From DATFDN01 sp963767645 (GTDB lineage: Bacteria; Pseudomonadota; Alphaproteobacteria; Acetobacterales; Acetobacteraceae), in assembly GCA_963767645.1 (NCBI GenBank), contig CAVYEW010000003.1, positions 248,001 to 312,000 of the forward strand: a DNA stretch of 64,000 bases, written 5' to 3'. Positions 9,052 to 17,635 of this stretch are shown here, one piece after another; position 1 is the stretch's first letter; every line of letters starts with the position of its first letter. Under the pieces are notes generated by a model. That model saw only the letters and a list, made by a program, of their open reading frames with translations, made no database searches and was not told where the DNA came from. The position numbers were made by a program, and so were the translations under genes.

Positions 9052-9615
9052 ATGGACGGCACAACAATTTCGCCCATTCGCCTGCATGTCGGGTGTGGGG
9101 AGCGAGTGCTGCCCGGATGGGTGAATGCTGATCGCGTTGCGCGCGCGCCCGGCGTGTGCACCACTCTGGATCTGACTGCTCTGCCCTATCCGGATGGATC
9201 AGTGGATGAAATCCTTGCCGAACATGTATTGGAGCACCTCTCGTTTGCGGAGGAGGCTTTAGCCTGGCCTGAAATGGCGCGGGTACTACGTCCCGGCGGA
9301 AGGCTGACGCTCGAAGTGCCTGATTTCGAATGGGTCTGTGCCCTCTTTCTCGCCGCCAGCGACGAGTGGCGGGACTTCTACATCACAGGCCACCCTGACC
9401 ACTACGCCGGTTGCGGCCGCGCGCTCGATCAGCGATGGGGTATCCTACAGACCATGTTCTTCGGTAATCAGAACGGGGCAGGACAGTTCCATCGCTCCGC
9501 TTATACTGCCGGAAAGCTGCACGCACTCGCACAGCGCATGGGCTTCACCACTATCGCCATCGAACATCGCTTCTCCAAAGGGGGGCAGGCGCTGCGCGCC
9601 TTGCTGAGCCGTTAG
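9052..9615 (+). CDS. SAM-dependent methyltransferase (class I)
   Basis: The 187-residue protein has a short-form SAM pocket (LHVGCGERVLPGWVNAD) and the motif LAEHVLEHLSFAEEALAWP, with VLRPGGRLTLEVPDFEW as motif III. This form is frequent in polysaccharide and glycan loci, where it modifies sugars or lipid-linked intermediates. It is encoded between a glycosyltransferase and an NDP-sugar epimerase, so a glycan substrate is likely but unproven. No strong ribosome site is seen. It may have been coupled to the glycosyltransferase whose stop codon lies 9 bases upstream. Confidence 0.82.
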   Translation: MDGTTISPIRLHVGCGERVLPGWVNADRVARAPGVCTTLDLTALPYPDGSVDEILAEHVLEHLSFAEEALAWPEMARVLRPGGRLTLEVPDFEWVCALFLAASDEWRDFYITGHPDHYAGCGRALDQRWGILQTMFFGNQNGAGQFHRSAYTAGKLHALAQRMGFTTIAIEHRFSKGGQALRALLSR

Positions 9616-9626
9616 AGGAGTTCGCC

Positions 9627-10627
9627 ATGCGTGTCTTCGTCACCGGGATCGCCGGCTTCCTCGGCAGCCACCTTGCTGAGCGTTTATTGGAGATGGGACA
9701 CATAGTGGTGGGCTGCGACTCACTGCTCGGTGGCGAACTCATCAATGTGCCAGCGGAAGCCGATTTCTACCAATACGACTGCCGGGATTTTAACGCGATG
9801 ACGCGCGTTATGGGCGGTTGCGAACTGGTGTATCATTGCGCAGCCACCGCTTATGAGGGTTTATCGGTCTTCGCGCCTGCTATGGTGATGGATAACATCG
9901 TCACTGGCTCCGTCTCCGTGTTGTCGGCGGCAATCGCCTGCGGAGCGAGGCGGATGGTTTTCCTCAGTTCGATGGCGCGTTACGGCTCCAACGAGGTGCC
10001 GTTCGTAAATCCTTCGACCCACGCCCGCAGGATCCCTATGGCATTGCCAAGGTCGCTGCGGAGCAGGCATTAATCAATTTAGCGACGGTGCACGGCCTCG
10101 AATACGCGATCGCTGTCCCGCATAATATTATCGGCGCCCGTCAGAAATTTGATGATCCCTATCGGAATGTCGCCAGCATCATGACAAACATGATGCTTCA
10201 GCAACGCTCTCCGTTCATCTATGGCGATGGCGACCAGACTCGCTGCTTCAGTCACGTAGAGGACTGCCTTTCGTGCCTGCTCGCCTTGGGGTTGTCTGAC
10301 CGAGGGCTAGGCGAGGTCATCAACATCGGTCCCGATGAGGAATTCGTATCCATTAACAGCCTGTTTCGCCGCCTGAAGGATCTCACCGGTTTCGAGGGCC
10401 AGGCGATCCATCTCCGCGACCGTCCCCAGGAAGTACGGCACGCATGGTGCAGCAGCGACAAGGCGCGGGATATTCTCGGCTATAAGACCACGCGACGCCT
10501 CGACGACGGCCTCCGCGACATCATGCACTACATTCGGACGGTGGGTCCACGCAAGTTCCGCTATCATCTCGACATGGAGATCCGGAATGAACGGACGCCT
10601 CGTACCTGGCACGATCGGCTGATGTGA
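9627..10627 (+). pseudogene. NAD-dependent sugar-nucleotide epimerase/dehydratase, frameshifted
   Basis: A short-chain dehydrogenase/epimerase of about 330 residues broken by one frameshift. The 5' part has the Rossmann motif VTGIAGFLGSHLAERLL and VFLSSMARYGSNEVPF. The 3' part resumes in another frame with the catalytic YxxxK context (DPYGIAKVAAEQALINL) and continues to ERTPRTWHDRLM. One base seems to be missing near 10007, between codons for VPF and FDPRPQDPYG. The start has GAGGAG upstream. Family members convert UDP- or dTDP-sugars for surface glycans. The break may be real or a sequencing error. Confidence 0.8.
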
Positions 10628-10714
10628 TCCTCTTTCTGTCTTAAGGAGGGGCCCCGAGTTGCCCGGTATCGTAGAGGGATTGATCGGGACCCCCGGAAGC
10701 GTCACTCTGGGGAG

Positions 10715-11287
10715 ATGCCGGACTTTATCCGCCGAATTCCTGACGGCGATGAACGCGAACGCCTCGTCTGCCCCGATTGCGGACATATTGACTATGAAAA
10801 CCCTAAGATCGTCGTAGGATCAGTCATTGCGAATGCCGGTCAGGTTCTGCTATGCCGCCGGGCTATCGAACCGAGGCGGGGATTCTGGACGTTGCCGGCC
10901 GGCTATTTGGAATTGGGCGAGACTATTGAGGAAGGCGCCAAACGCGAGGCGTGGGAGGAGGCGCGGGCACGTATCGTGCTGGACGGCATCCTTGGGGTAT
11001 ACAGCATCAGTCGGATCGGTCAGGTTCAGATCTTGTTTCGGGCTCGATTTGACAAAGTGCCTCGCTTCGGTGCCGGTCCGGAGAGTCTGGAAGTGGCCTT
11101 GCTCCCATGGGAGCGCATTCCCTGGGAAGAGGTGGCTTTTCCGAGCGTACGCTGGGCTTTAGAGAGATGGCGGGCCTGCCGCGAGGCGGATCTGGGCCAG
11201 CCAGCCCGCAACCCGGCAGAAGATCCGCGAGGAACGCGCCGAATTGAGCCTCGCGCGCCAGTCTCGCCAGCGACGCTTCAGAGATAG
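10715..11287 (+). CDS. NUDIX hydrolase with zinc-ribbon N-terminus
   Basis: The 190-residue protein starts with a Cys-X2-Cys knuckle (VCPDCGHIDYENPKIVVG), then the Nudix box G-x5-E-x7-REAWEEARA at about residues 62-85 (GYLELGETIEEGAKREAWEE). All metal-binding acids are present. This subgroup hydrolyses nucleoside diphosphates linked to a moiety such as NAD(H) or ADP-ribose. The substrate cannot be read from sequence. The C-terminal 35 residues are Arg/Pro-rich and look unstructured. It is flanked by low-coding-density DNA and appears to be a single-gene unit. Confidence 0.87.
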   Translation: MPDFIRRIPDGDERERLVCPDCGHIDYENPKIVVGSVIANAGQVLLCRRAIEPRRGFWTLPAGYLELGETIEEGAKREAWEEARARIVLDGILGVYSISRIGQVQILFRARFDKVPRFGAGPESLEVALLPWERIPWEEVAFPSVRWALERWRACREADLGQPARNPAEDPRGTRRIEPRAPVSPATLQR

Positions 11288-11289
11288 CG

Positions 11290-11601
11290 ATGCCAAATCG
11301 CTGTTGGCCAAAGCTAGGCCTTATAATCCTGGCGGCCGGGTCTCCGGCTCCTCTACCCGTACCACCCACTCCGCCAGTATCAGGCCCGCCTGACCGGACC
11401 GCGCCGATTCCGGACGTGTTGGCGCGGGAACCCGCCTCCGGTGACGGGCAACCGGGGAAGGCGGTTGTCGTACCATCCTGGTTTGCCAATCACCGAACCC
11501 AACTCAGCCAAGGCTTCATACCTGGGTCGCAGGTCGAGGCTCGTCCTGATCGGCGAACCGAACTCGCTCCGGAACTCAGCCTGCGGCTGCCGCTGCGTTA
11601 G
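11290..11601 (+). CDS. Hypothetical proline-rich protein
   Basis: This 103-codon frame starts 2 bases after the NUDIX stop. Its start has a hydrophobic stretch (LGLIILAAG) followed by a Pro-rich segment (PAPLPVPPTPPVSGPP), so a short exported or membrane-anchored product is possible. I recognise no family, and an overlapping + frame of similar length exists at 11441-11761. It may not be a gene. Confidence 0.25.
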   Translation: MPNRCWPKLGLIILAAGSPAPLPVPPTPPVSGPPDRTAPIPDVLAREPASGDGQPGKAVVVPSWFANHRTQLSQGFIPGSQVEARPDRRTELAPELSLRLPLR

Positions 11602-11666
11602 GGTTGTGGGCTGCCGGACAATCAGGCTGCGAGCGAGCGTTCCTGTTCCGAATGAGGACAGCGGAT

Positions 11667-12464
11667 ATGGGAATCTTTACGCGACTTCTCTCGGTGGTCG
11701 ACGTGAAGGCAGTTCTCGCGCTCCCACTTCGCCTGAGCCGTCGGTGCAAAAGGAGCCCTGATGCCGAAAACTCGTCGACCATGGCGGCCGACGATAGTAG
11801 TGACCATCATCGGATAGCCGGACAGCTCGCGGGCGCTGTGGCGCACGATCTTAACAATCTGCTTGCGACTGTGCTCGGGTGCCTCGAGTTGATGGAACGG
11901 CGCCTGGATGATCCCGAGCGGTTGAAAGCGCTGATTAAGCGCTCGAGCGATGCTGTGGAGCGGGCAGCCGGCCTTACGTCCAGGCTGGCACAATTTGCCC
12001 GTCGACAGCCACGGCCGAGATCACTGACGGACGTCAGCACCGTTGTAGCCGACCTCACGCCCTTGATGGTCAGCGCACTCGGCAGGCGTGTCCGTGTTTC
12101 GACAGAATTGTCCCTTGCGCCAGAACCTGTTCAGATCGATCCGGTGGGACTCGAAGCGACAATACTCGCAATCTGCCTGGCAATGCGGGCGGCGATCCCC
12201 GAGACGGGGCACATCGCGGTTACCATACAGCTATCCGGCCCATCTCGTTCGGTCTTGATGAGGGTGACCGGGTTCGGCTCCATTCACCTCGATTTGCAGC
12301 AGGCACGCTGCGTAGCCGCAGCGGCAGGTGTCGCCATCCGGCTTGGCGGAGTCACGGAGGGAGTAGAGGTCGCTGTCCTTCTGCCCTCAGCCGACGAGGT
12401 TGTAAGCTCTGCCGAACCAAGACTGCCCCCGATTCCTAATCCTGACCCACCTAGGAACTCGTGA
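11667..12464 (+). CDS. Histidine kinase-like protein with degenerate ATPase domain
   Basis: A protein of about 265 residues with a HisKA dimerisation helix. The H-box AGAVAHDLNNLLATVLGCLE contains the His and Asn expected of a hybrid-type sensor. The following ATP-binding region is weak: where the N-box should be, it reads AICLAMRAAIPETG without the conserved Asn, and the G1 and G2 loops are poor. It may be a phosphotransfer or pseudokinase partner rather than an active kinase. The ATG at 11667 has GAGGA upstream. The frame is open from 11604, and a later ATG is at 11781. No response regulator is adjacent. Confidence 0.6.
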   Translation: MGIFTRLLSVVDVKAVLALPLRLSRRCKRSPDAENSSTMAADDSSDHHRIAGQLAGAVAHDLNNLLATVLGCLELMERRLDDPERLKALIKRSSDAVERAAGLTSRLAQFARRQPRPRSLTDVSTVVADLTPLMVSALGRRVRVSTELSLAPEPVQIDPVGLEATILAICLAMRAAIPETGHIAVTIQLSGPSRSVLMRVTGFGSIHLDLQQARCVAAAAGVAIRLGGVTEGVEVAVLLPSADEVVSSAEPRLPPIPNPDPPRNS

Positions 12465-12504
12465 GCCGGAGAGTAGTGGATCGTTACCGATTCTCCGCGA
12501 TAGC

Positions 12505-13371
12505 TCACCAAGAAAAATGTTCGAGTGTGGCGATCGGCGCGAGTCCGGCAGAACGCGCTATCTGCTCGGCCCGTCTTCGGTCGAGGCGGGCGTCGGCGCC
12601 ACTGAGCGACTCGCCATGCACCCCACTGAGAACCCAGCAAGCATCAATTTGCGCCCCGGCTGCCCCGGCGATATCGGTTCTAAGCGAGTCGCCCACAGCC
12701 AACACTCGAGTAGCTGGTAGAGAAAGATACTGTAGTGCCTGCAAATAGATCGTAGGATCAGGCTTTCCCACGGAACGCACATCGCCCCCGATCTCGCGAT
12801 ACCGTATCGCCAGAGACCCGGCACACAATATGCGGGCGCCTCCGCGGACGACTTCCAGATCGGGGTTGGCGCACACCATACGTAGCCCATGGCAGGCACA
12901 ATCCTGCAGAACCGCTTCGAACTCGGGTAATTCGGTGGGATCACCGTGATCATCCGGCCCAGTGTTCAGCACGAAATCAGCCTCAGCCGGACTGGCGACT
13001 AGTGTGCAAGGCAGGCCATCAAGGAGAGCTCGGTCACGTTCTGGCCCCAAGTGGAAAACTCGCCGACCAAGGCGAGACCACCAGGGATCAGGCGGGGAGA
13101 TCAGAGCATGGCGAACGGCCTCGCCGCTGGTGAGCAGTCCATCATACAAATTGTCAGCGATGCCCATTGAACGCATCAGCTGCCGCACCGCCTCATTTGG
13201 GCGAGGCGCATTGGACACGAATAATGTGCGCTTGCCCGCCGCATGCAGCCGGCCCAGACACTCCACTGCGTATGGGAATGCGTTCACTCCGTCATGGATG
13301 ACGCCCCAGAGGTCCAGAACGAATCCATCGTATCGCGCGGCGAGACGGGCGAAACCGCACAAATGTTCCAC
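12505..13371 (-). CDS. HAD-superfamily class IIA hydrolase
   Basis: The 288-residue phosphatase-like protein has motif I DLWGVIHDGVNAF, motif II TLFVSNAPRP and motif III/IV GKPDPTIYLQAL ... VLAVGDSLRTDIAGA. It resembles the NagD-like IIA subgroup found in alphaproteobacteria. The substrate is unknown. I chose a GTG start at 13371 because AGAGGAAAG precedes it and homology begins at LVEHLCGFARLAARYDGF. The frame is open much further upstream without homology. The start overlaps the 3' end of pyrD by 88 bases, so the two are probably co-transcribed. Confidence 0.83.
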   Translation of the reverse strand: MEHLCGFARLAARYDGFVLDLWGVIHDGVNAFPYAVECLGRLHAAGKRTLFVSNAPRPNEAVRQLMRSMGIADNLYDGLLTSGEAVRHALISPPDPWWSRLGRRVFHLGPERDRALLDGLPCTLVASPAEADFVLNTGPDDHGDPTELPEFEAVLQDCACHGLRMVCANPDLEVVRGGARILCAGSLAIRYREIGGDVRSVGKPDPTIYLQALQYLSLPATRVLAVGDSLRTDIAGAAGAQIDACWVLSGVHGESLSGADARLDRRRAEQIARSAGLAPIATLEHFSW

Positions 13372-14432
13372 GAGCTTTCCTCTGCCAGACGCTCCGCTTC
13401 GGTGCCGATCGCCTCGCTCAAGCGTGCAAAACCCTCTTGCCGCAAGCTGGCGGCCAGTTCGCGATTCAGACGAGCTACAAGGCCGGGACCCTGAAACACA
13501 AGGGACGTGTATAGTTGAACGAGCGACGCGCCGGCTTTCACCTTGATCAATGCTTGTTGGGCATCGGACACGCCACCGCATCCTATAAGCGCCAGCCGGC
13601 CACGCGCGAGCATGTAGGTACGTGCTAGCATCATCGTAGAACTCGCGAACAGCGGCTCCCCCGACAGGCCGCCGGCTTCGCGGGCGTGTGGCGAACGTAG
13701 CCACGCCGGACGAGCAATTGTCGTATTTGAAATAATCAAACCTTGAGCACCGCCCTCGATGCATATCGCGATAATTGCGGGTAACGTGTCGCTCGGCAGG
13801 TCAGGGGCGAGCTTTACGAGCAGTGGAGGACCCGATGGGAGGTGGTCAGCTACTGCACGCAAAATCGCGGCCAAACGCGTTTCCTCCTGTAGGTTCCGCA
13901 GCCCAGGAGTATTGGGCGATGAGATATTAATCACTATATAGTCGACAAATGGCGCTACCGCGGCGGCGAGTGCTGGATAGTCTCTTGTGGGATCAGCTTC
14001 AACTTTGTTGATACCCAAATTCGCCCCTACTGGGACCTTCGTACGGCGCCGCCGGAGCGCTGCAATATAAGCCTCGATACCGGAACTATTGAATCCAAGG
14101 CGATTTACGAGCGCTCGATCCTCGGGTAAGCGAAACAGCCGCGGTTTGGGATTGCCTTTCTGCGGACGCAAGGTGACTGTCCCAGCTTCGATGAACCCAA
14201 ACCCCAGTTTTGCCAGCGAGTCGATAGCCAATGCATCCTTATCGAATCCGGCGGCAAGGCCGATTGGGCTCTGCAAATGCAATCCGAGCGCCTCTGTTGC
14301 GATCACGGGGTCAGGTTCCGACAGATCTTGCCCGGCGAGCCCGCATCGAGCCGCCCATATGGCGAGTCTATGGGCTCGCTCAGGGTCAATTCCTCGCAGC
14401 AGAGGCATCAAGGCTGACGCAACTCCTGACAT
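13284..14432 (-). CDS. pyrD: Dihydroorotate dehydrogenase (quinone), class 2
   Basis: A protein of about 382 residues that oxidises dihydroorotate to orotate in pyrimidine synthesis, bound to the inner membrane and passing electrons to quinone. Visible signatures are PIGLAAGFDKDALAIDSL, GTVTLRPQKGNPKPRLFR, NRLGFNSSG and VINISSPNTPGLRNLQ, followed by LLVKLAPDL and the FMN-phosphate loop LIGCGGVSDAQQALIKVKAG. The ATG at 14432 precedes a short helix (ALMPLLRGIDPERAHRLAI) that fits class 2 membrane association. The last 30 codons overlap the HAD gene and are not typical of PyrD. Confidence 0.93.
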   Translation of the reverse strand: MSGVASALMPLLRGIDPERAHRLAIWAARCGLAGQDLSEPDPVIATEALGLHLQSPIGLAAGFDKDALAIDSLAKLGFGFIEAGTVTLRPQKGNPKPRLFRLPEDRALVNRLGFNSSGIEAYIAALRRRRTKVPVGANLGINKVEADPTRDYPALAAAVAPFVDYIVINISSPNTPGLRNLQEETRLAAILRAVADHLPSGPPLLVKLAPDLPSDTLPAIIAICIEGGAQGLIISNTTIARPAWLRSPHAREAGGLSGEPLFASSTMMLARTYMLARGRLALIGCGGVSDAQQALIKVKAGASLVQLYTSLVFQGPGLVARLNRELAASLRQEGFARLSEAIGTEAERLAEESSWNICAVSPVSPRDTMDSFWTSGASSMTE

Positions 14433-14727
14433 GGCGTGCTTTATGCCCCGCAAGGCCAGCTGACGGAAGCGATACCTTGTCCCCCAGTTCGGTCCCGGGT
14501 AATCCAGACCGATGTGGGATGAACTATATCTGGAGACATGCTGCCGCTCCGCGCTTCATCGGCTGATCTTGTCTGGACCGGTCGGCCGACCTGCAGGACT
14601 TAAGGACGGCCCCTGTCTTTCCCGGCTGGCGAGCCTGAGCCTGGCATGCTGCCAGTCTGATGGCCGCTTCGCAATCACGTTTTCGGGTCGCAAGCGGCAC
14701 GCTCATGAAATCGCGCCTGCGCGCCGG

Positions 14728-14964
14728 CTACTCCAATCTTGCAAGCTCCGGAACATTGCCGGTTCCCGGCCTGACACAAAGTACCCGCGCACCATCCCCA
14801 GCTGATACCATGACAATGTCGCCGGCGACCAACAACTCGGCGGCCTCCTCAAAGAAACCTTCATGGGTCACCTGCTCAAGACGGTCGTGAGCCGCTTTGT
14901 AGTGCCACAGCGTGAAGCCGTTGGTGTATGCGAGCACCGAAAGATTGCGGATCGCAAAGGCCAT
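14728..14964 (-). CDS. Small conserved protein of unknown function (78 aa)
   Basis: The product starts MAFAIRNLSVLAYTNGFTLW and contains LVAGDIVMVSAGDGARVLCV. The length and pattern resemble small uncharacterised proteins I associate with Acetobacteraceae, but I cannot assign a function. The ATG has GAGAGGG a few bases upstream. An 11-bp stem followed by T9 lies directly before that site, so its expression probably depends on reading through a terminator. The frame is open further upstream only through that hairpin. Confidence 0.65.
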   Translation of the reverse strand: MAFAIRNLSVLAYTNGFTLWHYKAAHDRLEQVTHEGFFEEAAELLVAGDIVMVSAGDGARVLCVRPGTGNVPELARLE

Positions 14965-14979
14965 TAGGACCCTCTCTTC

Positions 14980-15013
14980 AAAAAAAAAGTCGTCGCACCA
15001 AGGGTGCGACGAC
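14980..15013 (-). terminator. Intrinsic terminator / attenuator directly upstream of the 78-aa gene
   Basis: On the - strand the arms GTCGTCGCACC and GGTGCGACGAC form a perfect 11-bp stem with a CTT loop, followed by nine Ts. This is an excellent rho-independent terminator. It ends only about 15 bases before the ATG at 14964, with the ribosome site in between. A small hairpin (GGCAG AACT CTGCC) lies upstream in the same leader. It may be an attenuator or the end of a short RNA. Confidence 0.75.
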
Positions 15014-15062
15014 CGATAAGCTCCGGGGGCGAGAAGGCAGAGTTCTGCCAGAGAGCGATTTT

Positions 15063-15092
15063 GTTCTAAGGGGAGGTCCAGTTCCTTGTCAA
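15063..15092 (-). promoter_or_regulatory. Candidate sigma-70 promoter for the leader RNA
   Basis: On the - strand a perfect TTGACA (15092-15087) is followed by an 18-base spacer and TAGAAC (15068-15063), which matches 4 of 6 positions of the -10 consensus. Transcription would start near 15055 and meet the terminator after about 75 bases. It lies downstream of the gene ending at 15155. Confidence 0.5.
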
Positions 15093-15154
15093 GGTATTTT
15101 TTCCTATCCATTCCGCTCGGATGCATTTATCGCCTGCGGCGAACCGGCATCCAG

Positions 15155-15541
15155 TCAGATCATTATACCCTTTATCCGCAAGGGCCAGGCGAGAGCGGCG
15201 AGAGCCTCCTTCCAAAGCCTGAAGTCGGTTCTCTCGGCGACGTAAAGTGGGTTGGGGGGGCTCTGGCGTTCCCCCCATATCTTTAAAATGCGGACGTGAG
15301 CCAGATCAATACGGCGGCGACGATAAAGAATGTCCAGGCATTTGACAACGTCGTCGGGTTCGCATGGCCGGGGAATTTTCCCTGCCCGACCGCTAAAGCG
15401 CGCGCCCTCGCGCCGGGCAACGAGTGCAGCCATAGTCCAATACCAAGCCTCTTCAGCGTTTCGGAAGGGTTCGGCCCGGGACCCGGGTGCGGCCGAGATG
15501 GCAGGTGCGTGTGTCTGACCGCTTCGGGCAACGCTGGGCAT
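15155..15541 (-). CDS. Conserved hypothetical protein
   Basis: The 128-residue protein has a well-ordered core (NAEEAWYWTMAALVARREGA, then IPRPCEPDDVVKCLDILYRR and LAHVRILKIWGERQSPPNP). I recognise the pattern as an uncharacterised alphaproteobacterial family but assign no function. The ATG at 15541 is preceded by GGAG. A TTG at 15553 is a less likely start. It is divergent from the S24-type repressor, with about 190 bases between them, so it may be a repressor target. Confidence 0.65.
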   Translation of the reverse strand: MPSVARSGQTHAPAISAAPGSRAEPFRNAEEAWYWTMAALVARREGARFSGRAGKIPRPCEPDDVVKCLDILYRRRRIDLAHVRILKIWGERQSPPNPLYVAERTDFRLWKEALAALAWPLRIKGIMI

Positions 15542-15733
15542 GAGGTACTCCAATCCTTAGAAGCGACGGTAGGTGCCGCAGATTGAAACGAACCAGGAAC
15601 ATAAAACCATGGGTTGCAGACCATTGCAAGCAGTTCATCAGCCCCTTCTTTCCGCACCCCCCCTTTCACCAGGCTTCAAATCCTAGCAAAATCTTGGCAA
15701 TGCGCGTGCGAAACATCAGACAGTGGCCGACGT

Positions 15734-16385
15734 ATGAAGCACGAGGATATCTGGCGCGCTCTCGATACCTTGGCCGCCGAGAATGGCCTGTCAGCGTCCG
15801 GGCTCGCCAAGCGTGCGGGACTAGAATTCGACCACGTTCAACCCCTCCAAGCGTAAGATGCCAGACGGGCGTTCGCGCTGGCCCAGCACGGAGAGCGTCG
15901 CAAAAGTGCTCGACGCAACCGGTGCGACCTTGGAAGACTTCACGTCGCTCGTGTCAGGAGCCAGAGCCCTGGCGACAGGGGGCGCGACTCGAAGTGCGAC
16001 GCGGCGAATCCCGCTTATTGGCCTCGTTCAGGCCGGCGGGGAGGGATTCTTTGATGACGGTGGATACCCGGTGGGCAGTGGATGGGATGAGGTCAGCTTG
16101 CCTGAGATCGCCGACCCAAACGCCTATGCACTCGAGATCTCCGGTGACTCTATGGAGCCGGTATTTCGTGACGGTGACTTGGTGATAGTATCTCCGGCTG
16201 CCCCGATCCGCCGAGGTGACCGCGTCGTTGTAAGGACTACCCGCGGAGAAGTTATGGCTAAGCAACTCGCGCGTCGTTCTGCCCGACGGGTCGAGCTAAG
16301 GAGTCTTAATCCGTCGCATCAGGATTATATTTTTGACCTGACTGAGGTCGCTTGGCTGCATCGGATCGTGTGGGCCAGTCAGTAA
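15734..16385 (+). pseudogene. LexA/CI-like S24 repressor with helix-turn-helix, frameshifted
   Basis: A repressor of about 216 residues. The N-terminal part (MKHEDIWRALDTLAAENGLS, then ASGLAKRAGL) is a helix-turn-helix. The C-terminal S24 peptidase domain has the catalytic Ser in ALEISGDSMEPVFRDGD and the Lys in EVMAKQLARRS. The two parts are in different frames. The expected recognition helix STTFNPSKRKMPDGRSRWPS continues only after dropping one base near 15823. If real, the frameshift removes autoregulation. If a sequencing error, the gene is intact. It could control the divergent gene at 15155 or a prophage elsewhere. Confidence 0.78.
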
Positions 16386-16496
16386 TCCGCTTGACGGAGC
16401 CGTATTACCCGCCTCCATGCTGCGGAGACATCGGAATGGGTGTGCGGACCGGTTCTGTCGTCGGGAAGCTTTCGCATGTTTGAAGGAGCGCGCCAG

Positions 16497-17492
16497 ATGG
16501 GGCTGCTGATTGATGGCGTCTGGCATGAGCGCCAACCGGAGCAGGCGGCCGACGGCATCTCCGTCAGCCCCGACTCTGCCTTTCGCAACTGGGTGACTCC
16601 CGACGGCCGTCCCGGTCCAACCGGACATGACGGCTTTGCTGCGGCGAAAGGACGTTATCACCTTTACGTGTCGCTTGCATGCCCCTGGGCCCATCGGACA
16701 CTGATTTTGCGCGCTCTAAAGGGATTGGAGGATGTGGTCTCAGTTTCTGTAACGCACTGGTTCATGGGAGAGCAAGGATGGACCTTTACACCGGGCGAAG
16801 GTGTTATACCCGATCCTCTCTTTAACAGTAGGCTTGTGTACGAAATTTACCTGCGGGCCGACAGCAGTTACACCGGAGTTGCAACCGTCCCTCTACTATG
16901 GGATTGCCATACTCAAGCCATTGTCAACAATGATCCTACAGAAATCATGAGAATGTTCAACAGTGCCTTCGACGGGTTAGGAGTAGAGTCCGGCGATTAT
17001 TATCCAGTGTCGTTGAGAAGTGAAATTGACACACTCAATGCCAAGCTTCAGGACCATCTCGCTGATGGAGTGTACAAAGCAGGGTTCGCGACTACACAGC
17101 GGAGTTATGAATCAGCTGTTTCACAAGTGTTCGATACTCTTGATTGGCTTGAGAATCGATTGTCAAAAACAAGGCTACTATGCGGTGATCGCCTAACAGA
17201 GGTCGATATTCGGCTGTTTACTATTTTGGTTCGTTTCGATGTGGTCTACCATGGACATTTCAAGTGCAACTTGCGACGGTTGACAGACTATCGCTATCTC
17301 TGGGCGTATGTGAGGGACGTTTACCAGTGGCCCGGCATTGCAGCAACGGTAGATTTCAGGCATATCAAGCGACACTATTATACTAGCTACACCGCCATCA
17401 ACTCAAACGGCGTAGTGCCGTTGGGACCTATTATCGATTTCGAGGAACCAGCTCAACGCGGCAGGGACATAGCCCGCCTGCTGACGTTCTGA
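16497..17492 (+). CDS. Glutathionyl-hydroquinone reductase (Xi-class GST)
   Basis: The 331-residue enzyme reduces glutathionyl-hydroquinones to hydroquinones in the cytoplasm. It has the catalytic Cys motif YVSLACPWAHRTLILRALKG, the typical VSVTHWFMGEQGWTF region, PLLWDCHTQAIVNNDPTEIM for glutathione contact and the all-alpha C-terminal domain ending NSNGVVPLGPIIDF. The ATG at 16497 follows GAAGGAG and precedes MGLLIDGVWHE, the usual family start. Codon usage is more AT-rich than its neighbours, suggesting transfer. It appears to be a single-gene unit. Confidence 0.92.
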   Translation: MGLLIDGVWHERQPEQAADGISVSPDSAFRNWVTPDGRPGPTGHDGFAAAKGRYHLYVSLACPWAHRTLILRALKGLEDVVSVSVTHWFMGEQGWTFTPGEGVIPDPLFNSRLVYEIYLRADSSYTGVATVPLLWDCHTQAIVNNDPTEIMRMFNSAFDGLGVESGDYYPVSLRSEIDTLNAKLQDHLADGVYKAGFATTQRSYESAVSQVFDTLDWLENRLSKTRLLCGDRLTEVDIRLFTILVRFDVVYHGHFKCNLRRLTDYRYLWAYVRDVYQWPGIAATVDFRHIKRHYYTSYTAINSNGVVPLGPIIDFEEPAQRGRDIARLLTF

Positions 17493-17635
17493 GCTATGCG
17501 GCATCTCGGAGAGAGACTCGTCATTGGAAGACATCTTAGGGCAGGCTGGTCGAAGCGTTCCCAACATGCCACCTCGCTCGAGCCAGCTCCCAGAAAGTCG
17601 AATTCGATCGAGACTTCAAGGAGACCAGGTCTGAG

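Noticed and set aside
15155..16385. Repressor as the control gene of the contractile phage cluster
   Set aside because: It is 15 kb away with host genes and an IS nest between, and no phage early gene is adjacent.
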